DNA of 64,000 bases from Micromonospora musae. Its GTDB lineage: Bacteria > Actinomycetota > Actinomycetes > Mycobacteriales > Micromonosporaceae. The DNA is taken from assembly GCF_003626635.1 (NCBI RefSeq), contig NZ_RAZT01000018.1, forward strand, positions 62,001-126,000, in the 5' to 3' direction. The notes beneath the pieces are model-generated. The model worked only from the letters and a program-made list of their open reading frames with translations. It was not told the origin of the DNA and ran no database searches. Both the position numbers and the translations under genes were made by a program. Numbering within the stretch: the first letter of the stretch is position 1; each line of letters begins with the position of its first letter. Of the stretch, positions 54,719 through 63,146 are shown one piece after another.

Positions 54719-55612
54719 CTAACTCGCCCAGGGCCGCAGCTTCTCCGGGTTGCGGACCACCCAGATCCGGGTGACGCGCCCGTCGGCGACGTCGAACGAG
54801 GCGACGGTCATGACGGCGCCGGCGCGCTGGGCCACCACGCCCGGCACCCCGTTGACCGACCGCTGCACGAGTTCGAACTCCGGAGCCAGGTCGGCGATCG
54901 CGATCATGTAGCGGGCGATACGCTCGCCGCCCTCGATCGGGCGCTGAACGGTGTCGACCATGCCGCCGCCGTCGGCGGTCATCACGGCGGCCGGGTCGAG
55001 GAGACCGACGAGGGCGGCGATGTCCCTGGTCTCCCAGGCTCTCTTCACCTGCCGCACCACGTCGGCCTGGCCCACCGCCGTGTCGGGAGCGCGCGGGACG
55101 CTCACCCGCCGCCGGGCGGAGGCGGCCAGCTGCTTGCAGGCCGCGGGCGTCCGGTCGAGGACGTCGGCGATCTCGGCGAACGGGTACCGGAAGACGTCGT
55201 GCAGGACGAGCGCCACCCGCTCGGCGGGCGTCATCGACTCCAGGACGACGAGGAAGGCCATCGCCACCGACTCGTCCTGGATGATCTGGTCCGCGAGGTC
55301 GCTGCTGCCCGCCTGGCCCGCCTCGGTGCGGTCGGGTAGCGGCTCGGGCAGCCACGCGCCGACATAGCGTTCACGGCGGGCCCGAGCCGAGCCGAGCAGG
55401 TCCAGGCAGATGCGGCTGGTTACCGTCGTCAGCCAGGCGCCCCGAGACCGGATCTCCTCCCGCCGGCTTCGCGGCAGTCCGTACCAGCGTGCGTAGGCAT
55501 CCTGCACGGCGTCCTCGGCCTCGGTCAGCGAACCGAGCAACCGGTAAGCGATATTGATCAGTTGGCGCCGCTCGCCGGTTATCTCATCTGTGCTGGTCAC
55601 GACACTCCCCAT
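54719..55612 (-). CDS. ECF41-group RNA polymerase sigma factor with SnoaL-like C-terminus
   Basis: 297 residues: sigma regions 2 and 4 (about 1-170), linker motif WLPEP (88-92), then a C-terminal SnoaL-like domain with the ECF41 signature DGGG (214-217) and the NPEKL motif near the end (about 289-293). In ECF41 proteins this extension controls activity in place of an anti-sigma factor. The known target promoter is close to TGTCACA-N16-CGTC; two near-identical sites lie at 9.8 and 12.3 kb in this window. The ATG at 55612 is preferred; a GTG at 55600 is possible. Confidence 0.9.
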   Translation of the reverse strand: MGSVVTSTDEITGERRQLINIAYRLLGSLTEAEDAVQDAYARWYGLPRSRREEIRSRGAWLTTVTSRICLDLLGSARARRERYVGAWLPEPLPDRTEAGQAGSSDLADQIIQDESVAMAFLVVLESMTPAERVALVLHDVFRYPFAEIADVLDRTPAACKQLAASARRRVSVPRAPDTAVGQADVVRQVKRAWETRDIAALVGLLDPAAVMTADGGGMVDTVQRPIEGGERIARYMIAIADLAPEFELVQRSVNGVPGVVAQRAGAVMTVASFDVADGRVTRIWVVRNPEKLRPWAS

Positions 55613-55698
55613 GCTTCCGGCCGCCCCTCGCCTTACCTTTCGCGGGCCCGCGTCGTCGAGCTGGTGAGACCTTAACGATGCGGTGAAGGGGACCTGAC

Positions 55699-56085
55699 AT
55701 GACCACTCAAGTGACGGCGACGCCGACGCCGACGGCGAATGCACAGCGCAGCTTCTCGTTCCTGCGGGGCGCGATCGCCCTGCAGACCCTGACAATCTTC
55801 CTGCAGGCGGTCTCCGCCGGGTTGCTGCTGACCTCCTCCCACGGGGCGACGCTGCACAGCGTCGGCGCCCGGGTGATGTACGGGGCATCGATGCTGTACC
55901 TGCTCGCGGCGGTGCTGGCCTGGAAGCCGGGCGGAGGCCCGCTCCGACCTGTCTGGCAGGCGTCAGGTTTCCTCGTACTTGCCTCGGTCCAGGTGGTGCT
56001 CGGCATCGCGCACATCCCGTCGGTCCATCTACCCCTGGGCGTGTTGATGTTCGGTCTGAGCGTGCTGGCGCTGGCCCGGCGCTAA
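55699..56085 (+). CDS. small membrane protein
   Basis: 128 residues with four hydrophobic helices (FLRGAIALQTLTIFLQAVSAG, then VMYGASMLYLLAAVLAW, GFLVLASVQVVLGIAH and PLGVLMFGLSVLAL). Divergent from the ECF41 sigma gene and so possibly its target, although no TGTCACA motif was found before it. Family not recognised. Confidence 0.7.
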   Translation: MTTQVTATPTPTANAQRSFSFLRGAIALQTLTIFLQAVSAGLLLTSSHGATLHSVGARVMYGASMLYLLAAVLAWKPGGGPLRPVWQASGFLVLASVQVVLGIAHIPSVHLPLGVLMFGLSVLALARR

Positions 56086-56678
56086 TCCTGCTGACCTGAT
56101 CTCGGTGCGGCCCGGACGTGCACGCGTTCGCCCTGCCTGCCGACGAGGCTGAGGAACTCGACGGGACCGGCGCTGGTGGACCCGAACCAGTGTGGGGTGC
56201 GGGTGTCGAACTCGGCGGCCTCCCCGGCTCGTAGGACGAGGTCGTGCTCGCCGAGGACCAGGCGGAGGGTGCCGTTGAGGACGTAGACCCAGTCGTAGCC
56301 CTCGTGGGTGCGCAGGTCGGGCTCGCGGTCGTCGTCCCCGGCGGGGAGGACGAACTTGTAGGCCTGGATGCCGCCGGGCCGGCGGGTCAGCGGCAGGACG
56401 GTCGCCCCGTCGCCGGCGGCGATGGGGCGCAGGTTGATGCGCGGATCACCGGTGGGTGGCGCGTCGACGAGCTCGTCGATGGTGACGCCGTAGGCGCGGG
56501 CGAGTGGGAGGAGCTGCTCGAGCGTGGGGCGGCGCAGTCCCGCCTCGAGGCGGGAGAGCGTGCTGGCGGAGATGCCGGTCTGCGCCGCCAGGTCGGTGAG
56601 CGTGATGTCGCGGCGGGTCCGGAGCTGCTTCAGCCTCGGGCCGACGGCGTCGAGCGTGCGGTCCAGGTCGTCGTTCAT
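56082..56678 (-). CDS. XRE-family regulator with cupin domain
   Basis: 198 residues. The N-terminal Xre helix-turn-helix (about 15-65, DLAAQTGISASTLSRLEAGL) is joined to a C-terminal cupin (about 95-190) with the VYVLNGTLRLVLGEHDLVLRAGE barrel strands. Such regulators sense small metabolites via the cupin and usually control divergent genes. Its ATG has GAGGG just upstream. The gap to the divergent methyltransferase gene holds an 18-bp palindrome. Confidence 0.9.
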   Translation of the reverse strand: MNDDLDRTLDAVGPRLKQLRTRRDITLTDLAAQTGISASTLSRLEAGLRRPTLEQLLPLARAYGVTIDELVDAPPTGDPRINLRPIAAGDGATVLPLTRRPGGIQAYKFVLPAGDDDREPDLRTHEGYDWVYVLNGTLRLVLGEHDLVLRAGEAAEFDTRTPHWFGSTSAGPVEFLSLVGRQGERVHVRAAPRSGQQD

Positions 56679-56695
56679 GCCCTCAGTTTTCCATT

Positions 56696-56713
56696 CGGCA
56701 AAAAGTTTTGCCG
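56696..56713. promoter_or_regulatory. palindromic operator CGGCAAAA-AG-TTTTGCCG
   Basis: Perfect 8-bp arms with a 2-bp centre, located between the starts of the XRE-cupin gene (56678) and the methyltransferase gene (56744). It is unusually AT-rich in its centre for this genome. A dimeric XRE protein bound here would control both directions. Confidence 0.6.
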
Positions 56714-56743
56714 ATCTGTTCGGTGCGCGGTCAGGATCGCCCC

Positions 56744-57370
56744 ATGACCCACGCATTCGACAAGGACTACTGGGACCAGCACTGGCAGCAGCGGCACGGT
56801 GACTCGCCCGCCGCGCGGGCCGGCAAACCCCCGAACCCCTACCTCACCCGGGAAGCCGGGGACCTGGCGGTCGGCAGCGTGCTCGATGCCGGCTGCGGCG
56901 TCGGCGCCGAGGCGATCTGGCTCGCCGCCCACGGGTGGCGGGTCACCGCCGTCGACATCGCCCCCGAAGCCCTCGCCCTCGCCGCCGAGCACGCCGCGAC
57001 CAGCGCACTGGCCGGGGACGTGCGGTGGATCGAGGCGGACCTGACCGTCTGGGCGCCGGAGGCGCGCTTCGACCTGGTCACGACCCACTACGCGCACCCG
57101 GTGATGCCGCAGCTGGCCTTCTACGACCGGATCTCCGCCTGGGTGGCGCCCGGCGGCACCCTGCTGATCGTCGGGCACCTGCACGCCCCGACGGCCGGCG
57201 AGCACGGGCACCACCCGCCCGCCGAGGCCTCCGTCACCCTCGCGGACATCACCGCGGGCCTGGACCCCACCCGGTGGGAGATCACCACCGCCGAGGAGCA
57301 CGTTCGCACGATCCCCGGCCGGCCGATCCCGCTGCACGACGTCGTCGTCCGCGCCACCCGGCGCGCCTGA
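56744..57370 (+). CDS. class I SAM-dependent methyltransferase
   Basis: 208 residues. Motif I VLDAGCGVGAEAIWLA (about residues 45-60), motif II region VTAVDIAPEALALA and motif IV DLVTTHYAHPVMPQ are intact. A VAPGGTLLIVGH post-motif follows. The target is unknown. AGGA lies about 8 bases before the ATG. It is followed by a multidrug-type MFS gene, and together they look like a regulated detoxification pair under the XRE-cupin protein. Confidence 0.9.
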   Translation: MTHAFDKDYWDQHWQQRHGDSPAARAGKPPNPYLTREAGDLAVGSVLDAGCGVGAEAIWLAAHGWRVTAVDIAPEALALAAEHAATSALAGDVRWIEADLTVWAPEARFDLVTTHYAHPVMPQLAFYDRISAWVAPGGTLLIVGHLHAPTAGEHGHHPPAEASVTLADITAGLDPTRWEITTAEEHVRTIPGRPIPLHDVVVRATRRA

Positions 57371-57459
57371 TCACACCACCTGCTCAGCGCCGGCGCGCAC
57401 CGCTCCGGCGCCGTATCAACCTGCGCTTCTCGAAGGGAAATCGCGCGCTCTCCCCGGAC

Positions 57460-59046
57460 CTGTCCGCTCAGCCGGAAGTCGTCGACACGACGGTCCACGA
57501 CCCACGCCGGCGTCGCGCGATCCTGATCGCGGTCTGCGTCGCCCTCATGGCGGTCATCGCCTCCGTCTCCGGGCTGAACGTCGCCCAGCAGGAGATCGCT
57601 GTCGCGTTCCACGCCTCGCAGAGCACCGTCCTGTGGATCATCAACATCTACACGATCAGCCTGGCCGCGCTGCTGCTACCGCTCGGCGCTCTCGGCGACC
57701 GATGGGGACGCCGGCCCGTACTCCTCGCCGGCCTGGTCGTCTTCGCGGTGGCGAGCGCGGCGGCCGGTCTCGCGACCTCGTCGGAGGTCATGCTCGCGGC
57801 GCGGCTGCTCAGCGGCGTCGGCGCGGCGATGATCATGCCGGTCACCCTGGCCGTCATCACCTCCACGTTTCCCGACGGCGAGCGCGCCAAGGCGATCGGT
57901 GTCTGGACCGGCGTCGCCGGCGGTGGCGGCATCCTGGGGATGTACCTCTCCGCGACCCTGGTGGACCTCGCCAGCTGGCGGTGGCTGTTCGTCCTGCCGG
58001 TCGTACTCGTCGCCGTGGCCATCACCATGGCGCTGCGCTCCGTACCGAACTCGCGGGAGAGGTCGGAACACGGGTTCGACGTCATCGGTTCGCTGACCTC
58101 CGTGATCGCCGCGGTCGGGCTCATCGTCGTCCTGCACGAGGGCCCGGTGCAGGGGTGGAGCGCTCCGGTGACGCTTCTGAGCCTGCTCGTCGGCGTCACC
58201 GGCGCCGTCGGGTTCGTGCTGTGGGAGCGACGCCGGCCGGCTCCCCTGCTCGACGTCCGTCTCTTCCGTGAGCGGCCGCTCACCAGCGGATCCATGACGC
58301 TCCTGGTGGTCTTCGGCGTGCAGGCCGGGATCTTCGTCGTCCTCTTCCCGTACTTCCAGGCGGTCCTCGGTTGGTCCGGTCTGCGCGCCACCCTGGCGCT
58401 CATGCCGATGGCGGTGACGATGATGCTCGCCTCCGGCCTCGCCCCACGACTGGCCGCGCGCGTCGGCGGGCGTACGACGATGGCTGCCGGCATCCTCCTC
58501 GGCGGCGCGGGTCTGGCGTTGATGGCCACCTTCGTCTCCGTCGACGGTGGATACCTCTCCGTCCTGCCCGGGATGCTCGCCATGGGGCTCGGCATGGGTT
58601 TGAGCCAGACGCCCGCGACCGAGGCCATCACCTCCTCCCTGCCGCGGGAACGTCAAGGTGTGGCCTCCGCGCTCAACGACGTCACCAGGGAGTTCGGCAC
58701 CGCGCTCGGGGTCGCGCTGCTCGGGGCCGTGCTCTCCGCCGGCTACCGCGACGCCATCGGCTCCCGGCTCGATGGGATGCCGGACAGCACCGGCGACGCC
58801 GCCCGCGACGGCATCGCCAACGCGATTGCCTCCGCTGACACAGCCGGCACCCAGGCCGAGGCCGTGATCCGCGCCGCCCAGGACTCCTTCGTGGACGGCT
58901 GGCGACAGGCCATGTGGGCCGGAGTCGCTGTCCTGACCATCCTCTTCGGGTACGTCATCGCCCGAGGTCACCGGCCCGGCCCGGCCGGTACCGCCGGCGC
59001 AGCGACGGGCGGAGCGCGCCCTACGGGGGACACCATCTCCCGGTAG
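57460..59046 (+). CDS. MFS transporter, DHA2-like multidrug family (start uncertain)
   Basis: About 528 residues with roughly fourteen hydrophobic helices. Conserved motif A appears as LGALGDRWGRRPVLLAG, motif C lies in helix 5, and QTPATEAITSSLPRERQGVASALNDVTREFG is typical of DHA2 efflux pumps. No ATG, GTG or TTG lies in frame between 57274 and 57547. Candidates are CTG at 57460 or 57421, CTG at 57367 (overlapping the methyltransferase stop), or a non-canonical start. It directly follows the methyltransferase gene. A sequencing error near the start is possible. Confidence 0.8.
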   Translation: MSAQPEVVDTTVHDPRRRRAILIAVCVALMAVIASVSGLNVAQQEIAVAFHASQSTVLWIINIYTISLAALLLPLGALGDRWGRRPVLLAGLVVFAVASAAAGLATSSEVMLAARLLSGVGAAMIMPVTLAVITSTFPDGERAKAIGVWTGVAGGGGILGMYLSATLVDLASWRWLFVLPVVLVAVAITMALRSVPNSRERSEHGFDVIGSLTSVIAAVGLIVVLHEGPVQGWSAPVTLLSLLVGVTGAVGFVLWERRRPAPLLDVRLFRERPLTSGSMTLLVVFGVQAGIFVVLFPYFQAVLGWSGLRATLALMPMAVTMMLASGLAPRLAARVGGRTTMAAGILLGGAGLALMATFVSVDGGYLSVLPGMLAMGLGMGLSQTPATEAITSSLPRERQGVASALNDVTREFGTALGVALLGAVLSAGYRDAIGSRLDGMPDSTGDAARDGIANAIASADTAGTQAEAVIRAAQDSFVDGWRQAMWAGVAVLTILFGYVIARGHRPGPAGTAGAATGGARPTGDTISR

Positions 59047-59384
59047 GCCCTCGTCACGTCGTGTTGCGTGAGGTGGCTTCTTCGGCCGTGGCGGATCTCC
59101 GGGCGGGGGCAGGTATAGCCCGGAGCCCCACACGTCTGGGCGGCCACCAAGGGCATCCGAGCACGTCCCGCGGTGTGCGCGCCGGCCCGACCGTCACCCG
59201 CTGATCGTCCCTGCGGAGGGAGACACGGGCGGGGTCGAGCCGCCGCGCGGCCCTCTCATACAGCGGCGAATCGTCCAGGTCCCGAGTCCGAATGAACATT
59301 CCCGCCGGGCTGCCGTGAACCTAGCGTCGGAAGCCGCCGAGCAGGGGATCCGCCCGTTCGGCTCCCGCACGGCACGGAGACGAT
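59047..59384. other. non-coding gap before the GH97 operon, with a short palindrome
   Basis: 338 bp without a convincing gene. GAATG-AA-CATTC at 59290-59301 is a short inverted repeat about 85 bp before the GH97 start and could be a sugar-regulator operator. Nothing else stands out. Confidence 0.4.
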
Positions 59385-61871
59385 GTGGCCAACGAAATCG
59401 GTCCGGCGGCGCTGCTTGAGCGCGTCGAACCCCAGGTGGAGACGCGAGCGGACGCCATCGTCCTGACGGTGCGGCGCGCCGGACGGATCGTCCTCGACGG
59501 GGTCCGGCTGGGCCTCCGCGTCGGCGGCGTCGACCTGGACGCCGGCTCCGTCCTTCTCCGGTCCCGCGTCCGCGAGATCACCGACGAGTGGACCGCCCGC
59601 TCCGGCAAGGCGACCGGCACCCACCGGTACACGCACGTCGAGACGGTTCACGAGCTGCGCCACGACAGCGGCGTCGAGTGGCAGATCCACGTCCGGGCGA
59701 GCGGGGATGGGGTGGCGGTCCGCTACGCGCTCGCCCGGCTGGAGGGTCACGGCCGTCTCGACGCCGACCACACCCGGCTCCGGTTCGAGCCCGACGCCCG
59801 GGTGTGGGCGCTCGACTACCAGACCTGGTACGAGACGCCGCGCGTCGGCGCCGACCTGGCCGAGCTGCCCGCCGGGGCGTACGGCTTCCCGCTGCTCGTG
59901 CGCCTGCCGCGGGCGGGGGCGTACGTCCTGCTCACCGAGGCGGCGATCGACGGCCGTTTCAGCGGCGCCCACGCCGAGCTCGACGACGACGGTGAGCTGC
60001 GGTTCGTGGCGGCCGACGAGTCGGTCGAGATCACCCGCGGTCCGGTGACCCCCTGGCGGGTGTTCCTGATCGGTGATCTCGCCACGATCGTCGAGAGCCG
60101 CTTCGTCGACGAGTTGGCGCCCGCCCCGCTCGACCCGGCCGGCGACCTGCGCTGGGTGCGCCCGGGCCGGGCCGCCTGGTCGTGGTGGTCGGACTTCTAC
60201 TCCGGCGCGCAGCTGCACCGGCAGCGACACTTCGTCGACGTCGCGGCCCACTTCGGCTGGGAGCATCTGCTCATCGACTGCGGCTGGGACGAGACCTGGG
60301 TACCGGAGATCGTCGCCTACGCGAGTCGCCGTGGCATCCAGGTGCACCTGTGGGTGGTCTGGCACGACCTCGACGGGCCGGAGAAGCTGGCGAAGCTCGC
60401 CCTGTGGCGGTCCTGGGGCGTCGCCGGCATCAAGGTCGACTTCATGGAGTCCGAGTCGAAGGACCGCTACCGCTGGTACGACACGATCCTCGCCGAGACG
60501 GCCCGGCTCGGCCTGCACGTGAACTTCCACGGCTCGGTCATCCCGCGAGGGTGGGCGCGGACCTGGCCGCAGGTCATCGGCTACGAAGCCGTCCGCGGCA
60601 GCGAGTACTACGTCTTCTACCAGGGCACGCCCCTGACCGCCGTGCACAACGTGATCCAGCCGTTCACCCGCAACGTCGTCGGCGCGATGGACTACACGCC
60701 TGTCGCGTTCGCCGCGCCGGGACGGACCACGAGCGACGGCCACGAACTCGCCCTCAGCGTCGCCTTCGAATGCGGCATCACCCACTTCGCCGACGACGTC
60801 GACGCCTACCTCGCCCGGCCGGACGCCGCGCGGTTCCTCGCGGAACTCGCACCCTCCTGGGAGGAGACGGTGCTGCTCGCCGGTGACCCCGACCACGAGG
60901 CGGTCATCGCCCGTCGGCACGGCGACCGTTGGTTCCTCGGCGGCATCGCCACCGGCCCGGCGCGCCGGCTCACCGTCCCACTCGACCGCCTGGCGCTCGG
61001 ACCGGGCGACGCGTGGATCGTCGGCGACGGCGCGGCGGGCGGCCTGACCTCCCACCGGCGCCCGGTCGACGACAAGCTGGTCGTCGACGTGGCGGAGAAC
61101 GGCGGCTTCGTCGCCGTCGTCGCCGCCCGTGGCACCCGGCTGCACCGGGCCGTCGCGCGGCCCGAGCACGCCGCACCGCGGGTGGATCCGCCCGTCCAAC
61201 TGCTCGGCCCGGACGGCGCGGCCGTCCTGCTGACCGAGGGACAGCTGCGACTGCCGCCCGGCTGGTCAGCGGAGCGCCTCGCCGACGACCGGTGGAGGAT
61301 CGAGGCGCCCGCCGCCCTGGCACCCGGGCGGGCGGGTGTGGTCACCGTCGAGACGCCGGGTGAGGACGGGGTGCCGGTTGTGGCGCACGCCCGCCTGTTC
61401 CGACCTCTGACGCCCGGATCCCATCGCCTGTCGGCGCTGACCATGGTCGCGTTCAACAACGAGAGCGGTCCGATCGAACGCGACCGGAGCAACGGTGGCG
61501 GCAACCCGGACGACGGCCGCCGCATGAGCATCGCCGGGGTGGAGTTCGACGACGGGCTCGGCGCGTCCACGCCGTCGCGGATCGAGCTCTACCCGGGCGG
61601 TTGCGCCGACCGGTTCACCGCCCGCATCGGCGTCGACGACGAGACCCCGGGCACCGCCGCCCGGATGAGCGTGCACGCCGACGGGGTCGAGCTGTTCGCC
61701 GTCGACGTCCGCGCGGGTGAGCCGCCGCGCGACATCGAGCTCCACATCCGCGGCGCCGCCACGCTCAGCCTGCGGGCGGACGCCCTGCCCGAGCACCCGG
61801 AGCCGGCCCACGTCGACTGGGCGTCGGGCCGCCTCCACCACCACACCGCCACCACCCCGGCCGAGCAATGA
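59385..61871 (+). CDS. glycoside hydrolase family 97 enzyme with NPCBM-like C-terminus
   Basis: 828 residues. The central catalytic barrel has GWEHLLIDCGWDETW, GIKVDFMESESKDRY and YEAVRGSEYYVF, as in GH97 alpha-glucosidases/alpha-galactosidases. The N-terminal beta-sandwich and a C-terminal NPCBM-like module (about 690-815, FNNESGPIERDRS through FDDGLG) flank it. No signal peptide. GTG at 59385 follows GGAGACGAT. It precedes a sugar-binding protein and permease genes, so it probably processes the imported oligosaccharide. Retaining versus inverting type cannot be assigned reliably by eye. Confidence 0.85.
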   Translation: MANEIGPAALLERVEPQVETRADAIVLTVRRAGRIVLDGVRLGLRVGGVDLDAGSVLLRSRVREITDEWTARSGKATGTHRYTHVETVHELRHDSGVEWQIHVRASGDGVAVRYALARLEGHGRLDADHTRLRFEPDARVWALDYQTWYETPRVGADLAELPAGAYGFPLLVRLPRAGAYVLLTEAAIDGRFSGAHAELDDDGELRFVAADESVEITRGPVTPWRVFLIGDLATIVESRFVDELAPAPLDPAGDLRWVRPGRAAWSWWSDFYSGAQLHRQRHFVDVAAHFGWEHLLIDCGWDETWVPEIVAYASRRGIQVHLWVVWHDLDGPEKLAKLALWRSWGVAGIKVDFMESESKDRYRWYDTILAETARLGLHVNFHGSVIPRGWARTWPQVIGYEAVRGSEYYVFYQGTPLTAVHNVIQPFTRNVVGAMDYTPVAFAAPGRTTSDGHELALSVAFECGITHFADDVDAYLARPDAARFLAELAPSWEETVLLAGDPDHEAVIARRHGDRWFLGGIATGPARRLTVPLDRLALGPGDAWIVGDGAAGGLTSHRRPVDDKLVVDVAENGGFVAVVAARGTRLHRAVARPEHAAPRVDPPVQLLGPDGAAVLLTEGQLRLPPGWSAERLADDRWRIEAPAALAPGRAGVVTVETPGEDGVPVVAHARLFRPLTPGSHRLSALTMVAFNNESGPIERDRSNGGGNPDDGRRMSIAGVEFDDGLGASTPSRIELYPGGCADRFTARIGVDDETPGTAARMSVHADGVELFAVDVRAGEPPRDIELHIRGAATLSLRADALPEHPEPAHVDWASGRLHHHTATTPAEQ

Positions 61872-61898
61872 AGCCCGGCCACCACCAAGGGAGAAACC

Positions 61899-63146
61899 AT
61901 GCGACACGGCAAGAGATGGATCGCCGCCGCGGCCGTGCTGGCCGCCCTCGCCGCGACCGGCTGCAGCGGCAGCGGCGGGGGAGACGGCAAGGTCACCTTG
62001 AGCTACGCGACCTGGAGTGACGACCAGAAGCCGGCCATGGAGGCGATCGCCAAGGCCTTCGAGGACAAGCACCCCAACATCGATGTCCAGGTGCAGGTCC
62101 TGCCGTGGCCCGAATACTGGTCCACCCTTCAGGTCGGCGCGGCGGGACGCACCGCACCGGACGCGTTCTGGATGCTCGCCGACCAGTTCCCGGCGTACGC
62201 CAAGGGCAAGCAGCTGCTCGACATCACCGACGCGGTCAAGGCCGCGGGCGTGGACCTGGCCGCGTACCCGAAGGCGGTCCTCGACCTGTACGACGTCGAC
62301 GGCAAGCTCTACGGCCTGCCGAAGGACTTCGACACGAACGGGATCTGGTTCAACAAGGCCCTCTTCGACAAGGCCGGCGTCGCCTACCCGGACGACACCT
62401 GGACCTGGGACGACGCGCGTGCTGCCGCCCGTAAACTCACGAACCCCGCTGCGGGTGTGTGGGGCATCGCCGCCCCGATCGACCGCCAGGGCGGGTACTA
62501 CAACAGCATCTACCAGGCCGGCGGCAAGGTGATCGGCGACGACGGCAAGGCCGCCATCGACAGCCCGGAGGCCGTCTCCGGTCTGCAGTTCTGGACGCAG
62601 CTGCACGCCGACGGGCTCTCGCCGACGCTGAAGCAGCTCTCCGACACCGAAGCGGTGCAGATGTTCATGGACCAGAAGGTCGCCATGTACTTCTCCGGCT
62701 CCTTCTGGGCCCAGCGCCTCTACGGCGACCAGGCGCTGCGGCCCAACGTCGGCGTCGCGCCGCTGCCGAAGGCGAAGCAGCGGGCCACGATGATCAGCGG
62801 CATCCTCAACGCCGGGTACGCCGGCACCAAGCACCCCAAGGAGCTCGCCGAGTTCCTCATCTTCGCCAGCGGCAAGGACGCGGCCGTCATCCAGGCCAAG
62901 AGCGGTGCGGTGCTGCCCGCGTACCAGGACACGCAGCAGGGCTGGCTCGACGCGATGCCCGAGTTCAACCTGAAGGTCTTCGTCGACGCCGTCGACTACT
63001 CGGTGCCGCTGCCGATCGCCGGTGACGCCGCCAAGTGGACCGGCCTGGAGACCCAGTACCTCGGTCCGGCGTGGGAGGGCAAGCAGAACGCTGCCGAAGC
63101 CGCCCGGGCGTACAACACAGCGATCAACGAGGTCCTCGCGAAGTGA
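61899..63146 (+). CDS. ABC transporter sugar-binding lipoprotein
   Basis: 415 residues. A lipoprotein signal with lipobox LAATGC (Cys22) is followed by a family 1 extracellular solute-binding fold (VTLSYATWSDDQKPAMEAIAKAF, GKLYGLPKDFDTNGIWFNKALF and FMDQKVAMYFSGSFWA). It captures a sugar outside the membrane for the permeases that follow. AAGGGAGAAACC precedes the ATG. The gene is 27 bp after the GH97 stop, and its own stop overlaps the permease start. Confidence 0.95.
   Translation: MRHGKRWIAAAAVLAALAATGCSGSGGGDGKVTLSYATWSDDQKPAMEAIAKAFEDKHPNIDVQVQVLPWPEYWSTLQVGAAGRTAPDAFWMLADQFPAYAKGKQLLDITDAVKAAGVDLAAYPKAVLDLYDVDGKLYGLPKDFDTNGIWFNKALFDKAGVAYPDDTWTWDDARAAARKLTNPAAGVWGIAAPIDRQGGYYNSIYQAGGKVIGDDGKAAIDSPEAVSGLQFWTQLHADGLSPTLKQLSDTEAVQMFMDQKVAMYFSGSFWAQRLYGDQALRPNVGVAPLPKAKQRATMISGILNAGYAGTKHPKELAEFLIFASGKDAAVIQAKSGAVLPAYQDTQQGWLDAMPEFNLKVFVDAVDYSVPLPIAGDAAKWTGLETQYLGPAWEGKQNAAEAARAYNTAINEVLAK

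Noticed and set aside
55613..55698. ECF41 promoter motif before the membrane gene at 55699 or the sigma gene itself
   Set aside because: I looked for TGTCACA with a 16-bp spacer on both strands of the gap and did not find it.
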